Source of the DNA: Halichoerus grypus
Lineage: Eukaryota > Chordata > Mammalia > Carnivora > Phocidae
Length of the DNA stretch: 64,000 nt
Direction: 5' to 3'
Assembly (NCBI RefSeq): GCF_964656455.1
Contig: NC_135720.1
Coordinates: 53,098,598-53,162,597 of the forward strand
Below, one piece after another: positions 24,002 to 34,312 of the stretch. Both the position numbers and the translations under genes were made by a program. How positions within the stretch are numbered: position 1 is the stretch's first letter; each line of letters begins with the position of its first letter. Below the pieces are notes generated by a model. It was not told the DNA's origin, did not search any database, and saw only the letters and a program-made list of their open reading frames with translations.

Positions 24002-24430
24002 ATAATAAACATGAGTCACCAAGTACCATAAAGTTTCCATGTGCCCCTTTGTGTCCTTCCTCCACCACCAGGTCACCCCACTATTGATAAGTTTGTATTT
24101 TATATGAATGGAATCCTACAGTATGGCCTCTTTTTTGTTTGTCTGGCTTCTTTTAGCATAATTATTTTTAGACTCCTCGTGAGTACTGTGTGTATCAGTT
24201 CTATTGCTGAGTAGTATTCCATTATATGCATATAAGACAGTATACTTGCTGATAACATTTTGGGTTGTTTCCACCTTTGGCTAGTTACAGATGGGGCTAC
24301 CATGAGCATTTGTGTATAAGTCTTTGTATGATCATGTGCTTTCCATTTGCTTGGTAAATAAATATCTAGGAATGGAATACCAGGATCATATGGTCTGTGT
24401 ATATTTAACTTTTTAAGAAACTACCAGCTG

Positions 24431-24621
24431 TGGGATGCCTGGGTGGCTCAGTCGGTTAAGCGTCTGCCTTCGGCTCAGGTCATGATCCCAGGGTCCTGGG
24501 ATCGAGTCCCGCATCGGACTCCTTGCTCAGCAGGGAGCCTGCTTCTCCCTCTGCTGCTCTTCCTGCTTGTGCTGTCTCTCACTATGTCAAATAAATAAAT
24601 AAAATCTTAAAAAAAAAAAAA
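24431..24621 (+). repeat. CAN SINE inserted in L1
   Basis: Perfect 16-bp duplication aagaaactaccagctg (24415-24430, 24622-24637). Full-length. Confidence 0.95.
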
Positions 24622-24807
24622 AAGAAACTACCAGCTGTTTTCCAAAGTAGTTACACCATTTTATATCCCCACCAGCAGTGTGTGAGTTTCGATAGCCTTC
24701 ACATCTCCAACACTGGGTATTGTCCTTGTGTTTGTACCCATTCTGGCAGGGATGATGAGGTATCTCTCAGTGGGCTTTAATTTGCAGGTTATTAATAAGC
24801 ATCTCAT

Positions 24808-24810
<3 letters not shown>

Positions 24811-24842
<32 letters not shown>

Positions 24843-25018
24843 GACAGCGAGAGAGAGGGAGAGAGAGAAAGCACAAGCAGGGGGAGCGGCAGGCAGAGGG
24901 AGGAGAAGCAGACTTCCCGCTGAGCAGGGAGCCCGATGTGGGGCTCGATCCCAGGACCCTGGGATCATGACCTGAGCTGAAGGCAGACGCTTAACCAACT
25001 AAGCCACCCTGGCGCCCC
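24811..25018 (-). repeat. CAN SINE inserted in L1
   Basis: Tail expanded to about eight TTTA units. The body carries AAGCACAAGCAGGGGGAGCG and the head ends CACCCTGGCGCCCC. The duplication is imprecise. Confidence 0.92.
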
Positions 25019-25135
25019 TATCTATTTTTTTCTCTTATGGATTATGCTTGTGGTGTCATATCTAAGAAATATTTGCCTAAACCAAGGTCATAAGAGATTT
25101 CTCTTATGTTTTCTTCTAGAAGTGTTAGAATTTTA

Positions 25136-25330
25136 TAGTTTTTTTTTTTTAAGATTTTATTTATTTGACAGAGAGAGACAGCGAGAGCAGGAACACAAGC
25201 AGGGGGAGTGGGAGAGGGAGAAGCAGGCTCCCCGCTGAGCAGGGAGCCCGATGCGGGGCTCGATCCTACGACCCTGGGATCATGACCTGAGCCGAAGGCA
25301 GACGCTTAATGACTGAGCCACCCAGGCGCC
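25136..25330 (-). repeat. CAN SINE inserted in L1
   Basis: A perfect 21-bp duplication (25115-25135 and 25331-25351, core agaagtgttagaatttt) flanks a full-length SINE. It looks recent. Confidence 0.96.
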
Positions 25331-26179
25331 TCTAGAAGTGTTAGAATTTTAAGTTAAGTTTTATATTTATGTCCACAATCCATGTTGAGTTAATTTCTTT
25401 ATGTGGTACACATAGGATGGAAATTTTTGTTTGGTTTTGCATATCTATATCCAGTTGTTCCAGCATCATTTGTGGAAAAGATGATCTTCATTGAATTGCC
25501 TTTGAGCCTGTGTTGAAAATCACTTGTCCATATGTACATAAATAAGCCTCTTGAAATGTTCAGGGCCTGGCAACAGGGGAAACCACTGGTGAAAGCAACG
25601 AGAACTCTGGGTTCTCAGATGGCCAAGGTTGATTGCTATCTGATGGTGGAGCTGGGACTCAAGCTTTGGGGTCTTTAAAGGCGATCTTGAGCTTGCCGTG
25701 GGAGTCCAGCAGAGTGGACTTGCAGAGTGTGTGTGCCGTCCTTGGGTGAGCTGAGGAGATAGTTCCTGAAATCAGTTTGGTAGAGTTCAATTCCCTCCCT
25801 GTCCTTTGTTTGAGCAAGGCTGAGAGTGCATGGCATTACCCTTGTAGATGCATAGGAGAGGCAGGAATACATGACATCCTGTGGCCGCCTTCAGACACTG
25901 GGGCGTAATTGTCTCCCACAGCTCTTTGAGAAACCTGGGGCCCCCATACCTCATGCAGTCTACAGTTGCACGGGCTCTGGGACGTTCTGGGCCGGCCCTT
26001 TTCCAGTCTGAGATAAGAGGTCACTCCGGGCAGCGGTAGGGGTGCAGCAGACCCCCGTTCTTCTGTGCTCACCACCGTGCGCCTCAGGAGCTGCCTGGTC
26101 TCCTCGAGGCTGCAGACTGGCAGACACACTGCTGCCTTCCCGAGCTGCTGTGGGCAGGACTCCTGATCCCCGTCTGAGA

Positions 26180-28740
26180 TCAGCCGGAGGCCCAGGTCAG
26201 TGAGGTGCCTGCCGTGCCCGGGGCAGGGCCACCGTGGGGGCTCCTCCTGCCGTGGGGTGTCTCTCGCATCCCTGGCAGGGTGGTTGTCCTGCAGGACGGG
26301 GGAGCCTTCCCGAAGGTCCGGCCGAGCCTCGCTCGGGGAGGAGGAACAGGGAGCTGTTGTGGCGCGGGCATGTGGGTTTGGGTCAGCTGTGCGTTCCCGG
26401 CCGGGCAGAGTGACTCCGGGGCGAGGGAAGGAGCCTAACACACTGTTTGTTTTCCAGGCCCTCCTAGCAGGCATGCGGAACCGGGAGAACAGCTCGCCCT
26501 GCCAGGGCAACGGGGAGCAGGCCGGCAGGGGCAAGAGCCTGGGCTCGGCGTGGCCCGGCGAGGAGGAGCCCTGCAACGACGGGAGCACGCCGTCCTACAA
26601 GAAGCCTCTGTATGGCATCTCGCACAAGATCATGGAGAAGAAGAACCCTCCCGCCGGCGACGTGCTCAGCACGTACGAGCTCTTCGACAAGGCCAACTCC
26701 AGCAACAGCCCGTCGCCGCTGCGGCTCCTGAACGAGCCCCAGAAGCGGGACTGCGGCGGCGCCGCGGCCGCCACCGACGCTGACCCCAACATCTACTTTC
26801 TGATCCAGAAGATGTTCTACATGCTCAACACGCTCTCTTCCAACATGTCGCAGCTGCACAGCAAGGTGGACCTGCTCTCCCTGGAGGTGAGCCGCATCAA
26901 GAAACAGGTGAGCCCCACCGAGATGGTGGCCAAGTTCCAGCCGCCCCCCGAGTACCAGCTCACGGCGGCGGAGCTCAAGCAGATCGTGGACCAGAGCCTG
27001 TCGGGCGGCGACCTGGCCTGCCGCCTGCTGGTGCAGCTCTTCCCCGAGCTCTTCAGCGACGTGGACTTCTCGCGCGGCTGCAGCGCGTGCGGCTTCGCGG
27101 CCAAGCGCAAGCTGGAGTCGCTGCACCTGCAGCTCATCCGCAACTACGTGGAGGTCTACTACCCCTCGGTGAAGGACACGGCCGTGTGGCAGGCCGAGTG
27201 TCTGCCCCAGCTGAACGACTTCTTCAGCCGCTTCTGGGCCCAGCGGGAGATGGAGGACAGCCAGCCCGGCGGCCAGGTGGCCGGCTTCTTCGAGGCCGAG
27301 CAGGTGGACGCCAGCCACTTCCTGGACAGCAAGGACCAGGAGGAGGCCCTGTCCCTGGACCGGAGCAGCACCATCGCCTCAGACCACGTGGTGGACACGC
27401 AGGACCTCACCGAGTTCCTGGACGAAGCGTCGTCCCCCGGCGAGTTCGCCGTCTTCCTCCTCCACCGGCTCTTCCCCGAGCTCTTCGACCACCGGAAGCT
27501 GGGCGAGCAGTACAGCTGCTACGGGGACGGCGGCAAGCAGGGGCTGGACCCGCAGCGGCTGCAGATCATCCGCAACTACACGGAGATCTACTTCCCCGAC
27601 ATGCAGGAGGAGGAGGCCTGGCTGCAGCAGTGCGCCCAGCGCCTCAACGATGAGCTCGAGGGCCTGGCGCTGGACGGCGGCAGCGAGGGTGAGCCCGCGC
27701 GCGACGACTGCTACGACTCCTCCAGCCTGCCCGACGACGTCTCCGTGGTCAAGGTGGAAGACAGCTTCGAGGGCGAGCGGCCGGGCCGGCGCTCCAAGAA
27801 GATCTGGCTGGTGCCCATCGACTTCGACAAGCTGGAGATCCCGCAGCCCGACTTCGAGGTGCCGGGCGCCGACTGCCTGCTGAGCAAGGAGCAGCTGCGC
27901 AGCATCTACGAGAGCAGCCTGTCCATCGGCAACTTCGCCTCGCGCCTGCTGGTGCACCTCTTCCCCGAGCTCTTCACGCCCGAGAACCTGCGCAAGCAGT
28001 ACAACTGCAGCGGCTCCCTGGGCAAGAAGCAGCTGGACCCGTCCCGCATCAGGCTCATCCGCCACTACGTGCAGCTGCTGTACCCGCGCGCCAAGAACGA
28101 CCGCGTCTGGACGCTGGAGTTCGTGGGCAAGCTGGACGAGCGCTGCCGGCGCCGCGACACGGAGCAGCGGCGCTCCTACCAGCAGCAGCGCAAGGTCCAC
28201 GTGCCGGGCCCCGAGTGCCGGGACCTGACGAGCTATGCGGTCAACCCCGAGAGGTTCCGAGAGGAATTCGAGGGGCCCCCGCTGCCCCCCGAAAGAAGCA
28301 GCAAGGACTTCTGCAAGATCCCCCTGGACGAGCTGGTGGTTCCCTCGCCCGACTTCCCGGTGCCTTCGCCGTACCTGCTGTCGGACAAGGAGGTGCGCGA
28401 GATCGTGCAGCAGAGCCTGTCGGTGGGCAACTTCGCCGCCCGGCTCCTGGTCAGGCTCTTCCCGGAACTCTTCACCGCCGAGAACCTGCGGCTGCAGTAC
28501 AACCACTCGGGCGCCTGCAACAAGAAGCAGCTGGACCCCACGCGCCTGAGGCTCATCCGGCATTACGTGGAGGCCGTGTACCCGGTGGAGAAGATGGAGG
28601 AGGTGTGGCACTACGAGTGTATCCCGAGCATCGACGAGCGGTGCCGCCGCCCCAACAGGAAAAAATGCGACATCCTGAAGAAAGCCAAGAAGGTGGAGAA
28701 GTGATGGGCGCGCCGGGGACTGAGCGTTCTGGCGGAGCGC
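26180..28740 (+). promoter_or_regulatory. Intragenic CpG-rich block over the last BEND3 exon
   Basis: GC and CpG density rise from about 26180, stay very high through the coding exon and drop soon after the stop codon. This qualifies by eye as an intragenic CpG island. Most of it is explained by GC-rich codon choice in the exon, but about 280 bp of it lies in intron 3. There is no direct sign of promoter activity. Confidence 0.6.
26458..28704 (+). CDS. BEND3: BEND3 exon 4: BEN domains 1-4, C terminus and stop
   Basis: The acceptor GTTTTCCAG precedes 26458 and the stop TGA is at 28702-28704. The exon encodes residues 81-828, so the spliced protein has 828 residues, the length I recall for human BEND3. 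Four BEN domains lie at roughly 242-343, 387-487, 548-650 and 715-816. Domains 1, 3 and 4 share RLLVxLFPELF (starting at 269, 576 and 742); domain 2 has FLLHRLFPELF at 413. A second SUMO consensus, VKVE, places the acceptor at Lys512, a known BEND3 site. A basic KKAKKVEK tail ends the protein. In the family, BEND3 is a nuclear repressor linked to heterochromatin, the NoRC complex at rDNA, PRC2/bivalent promoters and unmethylated CpG binding through its last BEN domain. There are no internal stops or frameshifts. Confidence 0.97.
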   Translation, partial: ALLAGMRNRENSSPCQGNGEQAGRGKSLGSAWPGEEEPCNDGSTPSYKKPLYGISHKIMEKKNPPAGDVLSTYELFDKANSSNSPSPLRLLNEPQKRDCGGAAAATDADPNIYFLIQKMFYMLNTLSSNMSQLHSKVDLLSLEVSRIKKQVSPTEMVAKFQPPPEYQLTAAELKQIVDQSLSGGDLACRLLVQLFPELFSDVDFSRGCSACGFAAKRKLESLHLQLIRNYVEVYYPSVKDTAVWQAECLPQLNDFFSRFWAQREMEDSQPGGQVAGFFEAEQVDASHFLDSKDQEEALSLDRSSTIASDHVVDTQDLTEFLDEASSPGEFAVFLLHRLFPELFDHRKLGEQYSCYGDGGKQGLDPQRLQIIRNYTEIYFPDMQEEEAWLQQCAQRLNDELEGLALDGGSEGEPARDDCYDSSSLPDDVSVVKVEDSFEGERPGRRSKKIWLVPIDFDKLEIPQPDFEVPGADCLLSKEQLRSIYESSLSIGNFASRLLVHLFPELFTPENLRKQYNCSGSLGKKQLDPSRIRLIRHYVQLLYPRAKNDRVWTLEFVGKLDERCRRRDTEQRRSYQQQRKVHVPGPECRDLTSYAVNPERFREEFEGPPLPPERSSKDFCKIPLDELVVPSPDFPVPSPYLLSDKEVREIVQQSLSVGNFAARLLVRLFPELFTAENLRLQYNHSGACNKKQLDPTRLRLIRHYVEAVYPVEKMEEVWHYECIPSIDERCRRPNRKKCDILKKAKKVEK

Positions 28741-28963
28741 GCCCGCGGGATCCACAGACACGCACCTTACGTCGGTGGGGAGTGGCTCACTGCATTTGCA
28801 CACGTCGACACCACCCAGCCACAGGAAAGGAGCCTTGCGTTTGGTCTCTCCCACTCACGACTTTCAGTCCCGTGTCCCAGGGGTGCAGCCAGAGTCCGGG
28901 AGAGCGGAGCCGTGAGAGCAGAGAGGCCTCAGGAGTAGGGCGTTCTCTCCTTGGCTGTGTCCT

Positions 28964-28980
28964 CCCCCCCCCCCCCCCCC
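28964..28980. repeat. Poly-C tract, 17 bases
   Basis: Uninterrupted C run in the inferred BEND3 3' UTR. Its length may be affected by sequencing. Confidence 0.9.
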
Positions 28981-29493
28981 GCGATTTCAGATGCATATTC
29001 AGCAGCTCTCTTGTTCCTCTTCCCACATTTTACATCTTCCATTTTTATCCATTTGTTTTTAATTAAAAAGAAACCTTTTTTTAAAAAAAATCATTGGGCT
29101 CTTTGGGGGCCATTTTACTTAGAAAAACTATCTTTTAAATATTTGAGATGAAGTACTGTAAGATGACTTCAGTTGCTGGGATTTTTTTCTTTTTTAAGAT
29201 GGTTTCAGATTTATGAAATTTTTAGAAATGCCATGTTCCTGCATGATGGCTAATAATAGCTTCAGGTGACATAGAGACCAGTTTTACTGACCTTGTCTTT
29301 TACATCTGACTTTGGAAGAGTCAAGATGCCCCTTGGATGGCAGCAGAGGGGATGGAGTAGTGGGACCTCCTCTCCCAGCATGGTTGCATCCTCCTGCCGT
29401 GGTGCTGAGGAAGGGGCCTACCCGCGACCTGGCCTATTCGTAGTTGCCATGTCGGTAGAATGCTGTGCTCACTCTCTGTAGACGAGAACACTG

Positions 29494-29520
29494 GATGATG
29501 ATGATGATGATGATGATGAT
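29494..29520. repeat. (ATG)n microsatellite
   Basis: About nine ATG/TGA units in the inferred BEND3 3' UTR. Confidence 0.85.
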
Positions 29521-30736
29521 ATGAATGTAGATAGACGTGGAAACACGTACACAATGTCATTTTGAGCTGTGTCCTTCCACTGCCCCTGTCCCTCTCTACA
29601 CAAGGATGCTGTTTGGAGGGGCAGACACATTTCCTTGGAAAATTGTGTGAATATTTGGCTTCTTGTTTGATTTAAGGATGGGCCCCTCTGAGCTCACCAA
29701 AGCTGTTTACTTTCCATGTGTGTATTTGTGCAAAAAGCCCGGTTCTGGGAGCTGTCTGATGGCTTCACCACACCTCAGTGTGAGCCCCTCCCGTCGGTAG
29801 CACATCCTTGTTCCTCAGGGCAAGCCCAGGCCTCGGGCCCTCTTGGGGATACCTGGCATTGGAAGGTCACAGGTCATTCATTGGGGCTCCCCCGTCCCTT
29901 CCCAGAGTCCACTCAGCTGTCCCCTCAGACCCCCTTGAAGCTCTGCTGCCCTACCCTTGGCCAGTCCCTTGGCCTAGGAGTAAGACATCTCTTCTTCCGT
30001 CACTGGTTGGGAAGGTCACACCGCTCCAGGCCAGCGGCATACTTCTCCAGGACATCCAGTCAGGAAACTCCCCAGCAGGTAAAGTCCTGAAAAACAATAC
30101 TTTTACCTACCTGACTTTGGGGTCCAAAGCCCTCAGAGGGAAAGGAAATGGTATAACCCAAATGGAGTACATCATACCAGAAACTTGGAAAATGAACTGA
30201 ATCACACAGGGTGGTCCTAAAACCCTTGTGGAATGTTGCAGAGTTAATAACCTAGTGGCCTAATGTTTGCTACCTTAAAATGCAGAAATAATAGAAACAA
30301 TCTGTGAATTTTCTTTATACAACTGATAAACACTGCAGTTCCGGTGGCTGTATGACATAATTTTGCCTGCACCCAGAGGGCTTTTTATTTTTTTTCTTTT
30401 TAATGACAGGATTTTGAGCAATGTAAAGTTGCCAATCTAACTTTAGTAAATTTGCTTTTACATGTCATTTACAGATTATTTCTGTTGAAGCTGCAGACCT
30501 AAATTATTGAAATTTAGAATTGCACAGGGACTTAATGACTCTCTCACATACACCACAGCCACCCACATGTGCACACACATTTCTTACTGAAAAACTTCAG
30601 TGGGATGAAGGGGACCTACATGAATAATGAGCTCAACCTCTTTGTGCCTAGGAAAGAAGGGACTAGCGCAGCCAGGAAACTCCCTTTCTCCCCCTCACGT
30701 GGGCCTTTCCCTACGCCTTAGTCTCTCCAGCACACA

Positions 30737-30770
30737 TGCGCGTGCGCACGCCCTACCCAAAGATGGCCGC
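30737..30770. promoter_or_regulatory. NRF1-like and YY1-like motif pair
   Basis: TGCGCGTGCGCA at 30737-30748 fits the NRF1 consensus YGCGCAYGCGCR on the minus strand. AAGATGGCCGC at 30760-30770 is one base from the YY1 promoter motif AAGATGGCGGC. A short CpG-rich patch continues to about 30815. The combination is typical of CpG promoters, yet it sits in the inferred 3' UTR of BEND3. Confidence 0.45.
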
Positions 30771-31604
30771 GGCGCTCTGGCCCGCCAGCCCTTTGCTCGG
30801 AGAGCGCCGTGGAACTTGTTCTGGTCTCTAGCATGTGTCCAAGAGGATTCCAAGCCATGTGAAAGTTGCCCTGCTTTCTAGAGGGTGGACTACGACCCTA
30901 CAACTTCAGAAGCACAATCATTTATCAATAATAAAAAGTCCCGTCTCCCCCACGTTAGAGAAATCAACAAGTTCTAGGGATGAAATGTGTTTCTTCACGA
31001 CCTAGAGCATGTTCAGTTCTTGGAAACTGCATTTTGGTGGTTTCCTTAATACCTTTCCTGTGCAGGGCCTCTCCCCCACCCCCCACCTCTGCCCGGCCCC
31101 TAATCTTAGAGTCCCTTTTAGTGACGAGAGGTGGACACACTCTGGGAGTTGGTGACTGTCCCTCCGGACCGTCTCATCAGGAAAACCCTGCAGGTCCTGC
31201 ATCTGTCTGTATGGCGTCCTCAGCTCTCCGCCATACAGGTGGGCTCCAGGGCAGTTTTTTACATGAAGCAATAGAAGTACAAAATACTTTTTTCAAAATT
31301 TAATATTTTCCATCAAATGTGTTGGTAAACCCCTTCCCCCTCCCCATCCAGATTCTTTGGTTTTTACTTATTTGTTTTTGGGTTCTTTTTTTCCTTGATT
31401 GATTCTGGAGGACTAAAGAATTAGCACAGACACATTCTGATGTTAAGGAAAATAGCAAGTCACAATAGGTGGTAGTGCCCCTCGTTTTCTCTTGTTAGTA
31501 AGTTTTAAAAGAATGTATGAAGGTAGTCATGAATGTACTAAGTGTTCTAATCCTGCTTCAGTTCACTTTGGCTGTGTCTACATGACAACAAATGTTTGAC
31601 AGGG

Positions 31605-31610
31605 AATAAA
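31605..31610 (+). promoter_or_regulatory. BEND3: Candidate BEND3 polyadenylation signal
   Basis: AATAAA followed within 30 bases by GT-rich sequence, about 2.9 kb after the stop codon. Confidence 0.5.
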
Positions 31611-33261
31611 GTTGTGTCTAGTGTCATGGGCCATAGTGTGCCCCTCCCCCTTCGGTGTTGGCCCCAAATCTTCCTTTCTTTTTACGTTTGGGTGGAGGGG
31701 TTACCACGTTAGCAGCAATCATCAACCAACCAATGGGATCTACTTAGTGGTGAAAGGATTTGCTGTTTAAATGGTTAAGAGTCACTGGCCTGACCACACC
31801 GCAGCACGGCCGCTTGGGTTCCTATAGAAATGGCCTCGGTTTCTACCTTCCCCCCCCAAATGTTTGCTTCTTGTCCGATTGCAGTGGGGTCTTGAGACCC
31901 CTGATTGGAGGTCATTGAGATCTCTCACCCTGCCTGGCTGTGTGGATAGGAGTATGAAGTGGAGGTGGGGGCCAACGGGCTGTTAATGCCATTTGGAAAT
32001 ACTTGCCTCGTGTAGATCCAGCCTTAATGTTTTTCTGACATCCTAGTGAAAGCAGACCCTGCACAAAGTGGATATCAGAGTTAATACTGTGAGGAGACAA
32101 AATAACGAGAATAGTTTTACCAAAGATAATGAAATACTGCATAATGTCTGCATTTTACCATTGATTTGAGTGCATTCTTAGAAAACTGAATGTAACAAAA
32201 ACCCAGGACATTTTTGGAAATTGTATGCTCTCTAGCAAACTTTGTGTGAATTTTTATACAAGCACTGTTTTATGAGTTATATAAAATGTTATAAAAATAG
32301 AAAAAAATATGGTCTTTGTAACCTCTTGTTTTCTTAAGGCCCACGTCTCTCAGAACCTGTGTTGGTCTCCTTGTCTCCATGTGGCCTCCTTAGCCCCTCC
32401 CACGGGAGGACAGGAACCGGGGTGGGGGTGGGGGGGTGTCTCATGTCTCAGCCTCTCGGGCTTCCACGCCCGGGGTGTCCGGGGCACAGCTCACAGGATT
32501 TCACTTGGCTACAGCTGAATGACCGAGAAGTCACCAAATAAATCCTAGCCCTCTTCTACACAAACCACTTCCTGGCCACATGGCGGGAGGTGCATTTGCC
32601 TTTTCATACCTTTCCTGGTCGCGCGCCAGCCCGGCCCTGCTACTAAGCCGGCAGAGCTTCATTTCACTCTTTTTTTTTTTCTCACTTTGGATCAAATGGG
32701 ATTTAGTTCCTCCAAGCTAACATATTATTAACTGATGATAAAAGGATACATGTTTTTTCTTACCTCTTCTCTTCGGCTAAGCATAAATTCTTTCATATTC
32801 ATAGTAAAAATATTATCTCAAGCTGTCGGAGGAACATTGTTTTTGGCCAAAGGTCACAAAGATAAGAACTTGTGGCGTGGGACTCGAACACTTTCCCCCG
32901 TGACCCTTTGCTTCGGTGTGAATCCTGACACTTCTGTGTGTAAGCCTTGTCGGCAGGTTAGGGCTGGTCAGGGGCTGGAGTAACAAGTTTAAGCAAGACT
33001 TGAACAAGACGAAATTCTTTAATTCTGGCTGTAGGTATGTTTGTTTTCTACCCAAAAAGAAAAGTCACAGAAATTCAATATATGGGAGCTTACTTATAAA
33101 ATCCAGTTCTCGGAGATAAGAACTACACACTAAATTATCATGATCACGGGAATGGTGAAGTGCAATGGACTCTGAAGGAACTTCTAAATAAAGGTACCCC
33201 CCCCCCCCATGGCCAACAGTGAGAAAGGAATGAACACTCATTGCCTACTCGCTGTAACGGC

Positions 33262-33535
33262 ACCTCATATCCACTGAGTACACGCCATGTGCCGGCCACA
33301 CTGCTGAGAACTCGACCTGTGAGGTAAGTTCCATAATTATGCCTATTAAGAAAGGTATGGTATGGCCCTGAGTGGTGTATATACTATCTCATTTAATTCT
33401 CATAAAAACTCAAGTGTCTTGGGAACTATTATTATTTGTTTAGTGGTGAGGAAGCAGAGAGAAGTATGCTTCTTGCCCAAATTTGTGCAACTGGCAAACT
33501 GCGGTGTCAGGGTTTAAACCTGTTTATTTCTGCAA
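33262..33535 (+). repeat. MIR SINE
   Basis: TATCTCATTTAATTCTCATA, GGTGAGGAAGCAGAGAGA and a TCAGGGTTTAAACC block occur in MIR order. Possibly two overlapping fragments. Confidence 0.75.
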
Positions 33536-34173
33536 CACCACACCATCCCGGGTGGTGAACATCCTCTGAGCCACAACACACAAAGATACAGATCCGAAAA
33601 CAAGTGCAAGTCACTGGTGTCCTTTATCACCCACATCCTCTGAGCCCTGATTCGTCTGATCTTAGATGTGGGTGTGCTGGTATTTAGAATTGCTGTGTGT
33701 GAAATCACTGGCGATTGTGGATAGCCATGTCCTGGGACTAGTGAGCAAATCTGGGAAGAGTTTGTGAAAGTAACTGCCATGGATGGGATTCCCTGGGGGC
33801 AGAGCCTGAGACATTCCCGAGAGAATGGTTGTGGGCTTGTCCTCGGGAGAAGGGGCAGGAGGGACACAGCAGCGGCCAGGGAAGGCCAGGATCTAGGGCT
33901 CAGGTCTCCACTGCAGTCCAGCTCCATCCCCATACTGGAAAGCCCTAGAATATAGATTGTTTGGCAGAATTAGTCCCAGGTGAGGCAGAGGGGCTGGTTG
34001 GTCCTTGTCAGAGGTCTTCCCCAGGGAAAGGGGCAGCTCTCCTGGCAAGATGGCCAAGGGCTGAGCTCCAGAAGGGCCGCTGTGAGCGGTTAGCTGGCGC
34101 TCAGCAGCGAGGGAATCATGCTCTGGGAAAGGGGATCTGGTTAAGCCTCCATCAGCATCTGCTAGGGTCAGAA

Positions 34174-34185
34174 CCACCAGAGGGC
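34174..34185 (+). promoter_or_regulatory. CTCF-like core motif
   Basis: CCACCAGAGGGC fits the core CCASYAGRKGGC exactly on the plus strand. It adjoins the left end of a MER5-like repeat. Confidence 0.4.
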
Positions 34186-34189
34186 ATGT

Positions 34190-34312
34190 TAGCCAGACCA
34201 GTGGGCCGTAGCCCCAGAGTCGGCTTCAGTAGGTCTGGACGGGGCCTAAGAATTTGCATTTCTAGTAAGTTCCCAGGTGATGTGGTCCATGGCCACACTC
34301 TGAGAACCACTG
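34190..34312 (-). repeat. MER5-like hAT-Charlie MITE
   Basis: TTCAGTAGGTCTGGACGGGG, AAGAATTTGCATTTCTAGTA, TTCCCAGGTGATG and the terminal GAGAACCACTG match the MER5A pattern in reverse orientation. Confidence 0.75.

Larger units (their letters stand above)
24014..25540 (-). repeat. Old L1 ORF2 3' region, antisense, broken by three SINEs
   Basis: Plus-strand hallmarks are GAGTAGTATTCCATTATATG (minus-strand peptide IMEYYSAI), TTTTGGGTTGTTTCCACC, CCACCAGCAGTGTGTGAG and CCAGTTGTTCCAGCATCATT. This is the decayed C-terminal part of an L1 ORF2. The L1 appears to continue left of the SINE at 23794. SINEs at 24431, 24811 and 25136 split it. Confidence 0.82.
12959..26457 (+). other. BEND3: BEND3 intron 3, about 13.5 kb
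   Basis: From donor GTGAGG to acceptor TTTGTTTTCCAG. It contains many CAN SINEs, two regions of decayed minus-strand L1 and MIR fragments. I see no exon or non-coding RNA gene. In 17800-21200 and 21450-23200 only old repeats and small unconvincing open frames appear. Its last 250 bp becomes GC-rich before exon 4. Confidence 0.85.
28705..31640 (+). other. BEND3: BEND3 3' UTR (3' end inferred)
   Basis: No SINE or other coding sequence follows the stop. The first good polyadenylation candidate is AATAAA at 31605-31610, followed by a GT-rich stretch (GTTGTGTCTAGTGTC). A further AATAAA lies at 32537-32542, and AT-rich ATATAAAATG sequence near 32280 is another possible end. A 17-base C run (28964-28980), a short ATG microsatellite (about 29494-29520) and an NRF1/YY1-like cluster (30737-30770) lie inside the span. 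Confidence 0.55.

Noticed and set aside
26464..27318. 284-codon antisense open frame over the first half of exon 4
   Set aside because: Same cause: a shadow of the BEND3 coding frame.
27379..28854. 491-codon antisense open frame opposite BEND3 exon 4
   Set aside because: It mirrors the GC-rich sense codons and is rich in Val, Leu, Ala and Arg with no recognisable domain. It is explained by third-position GC bias.
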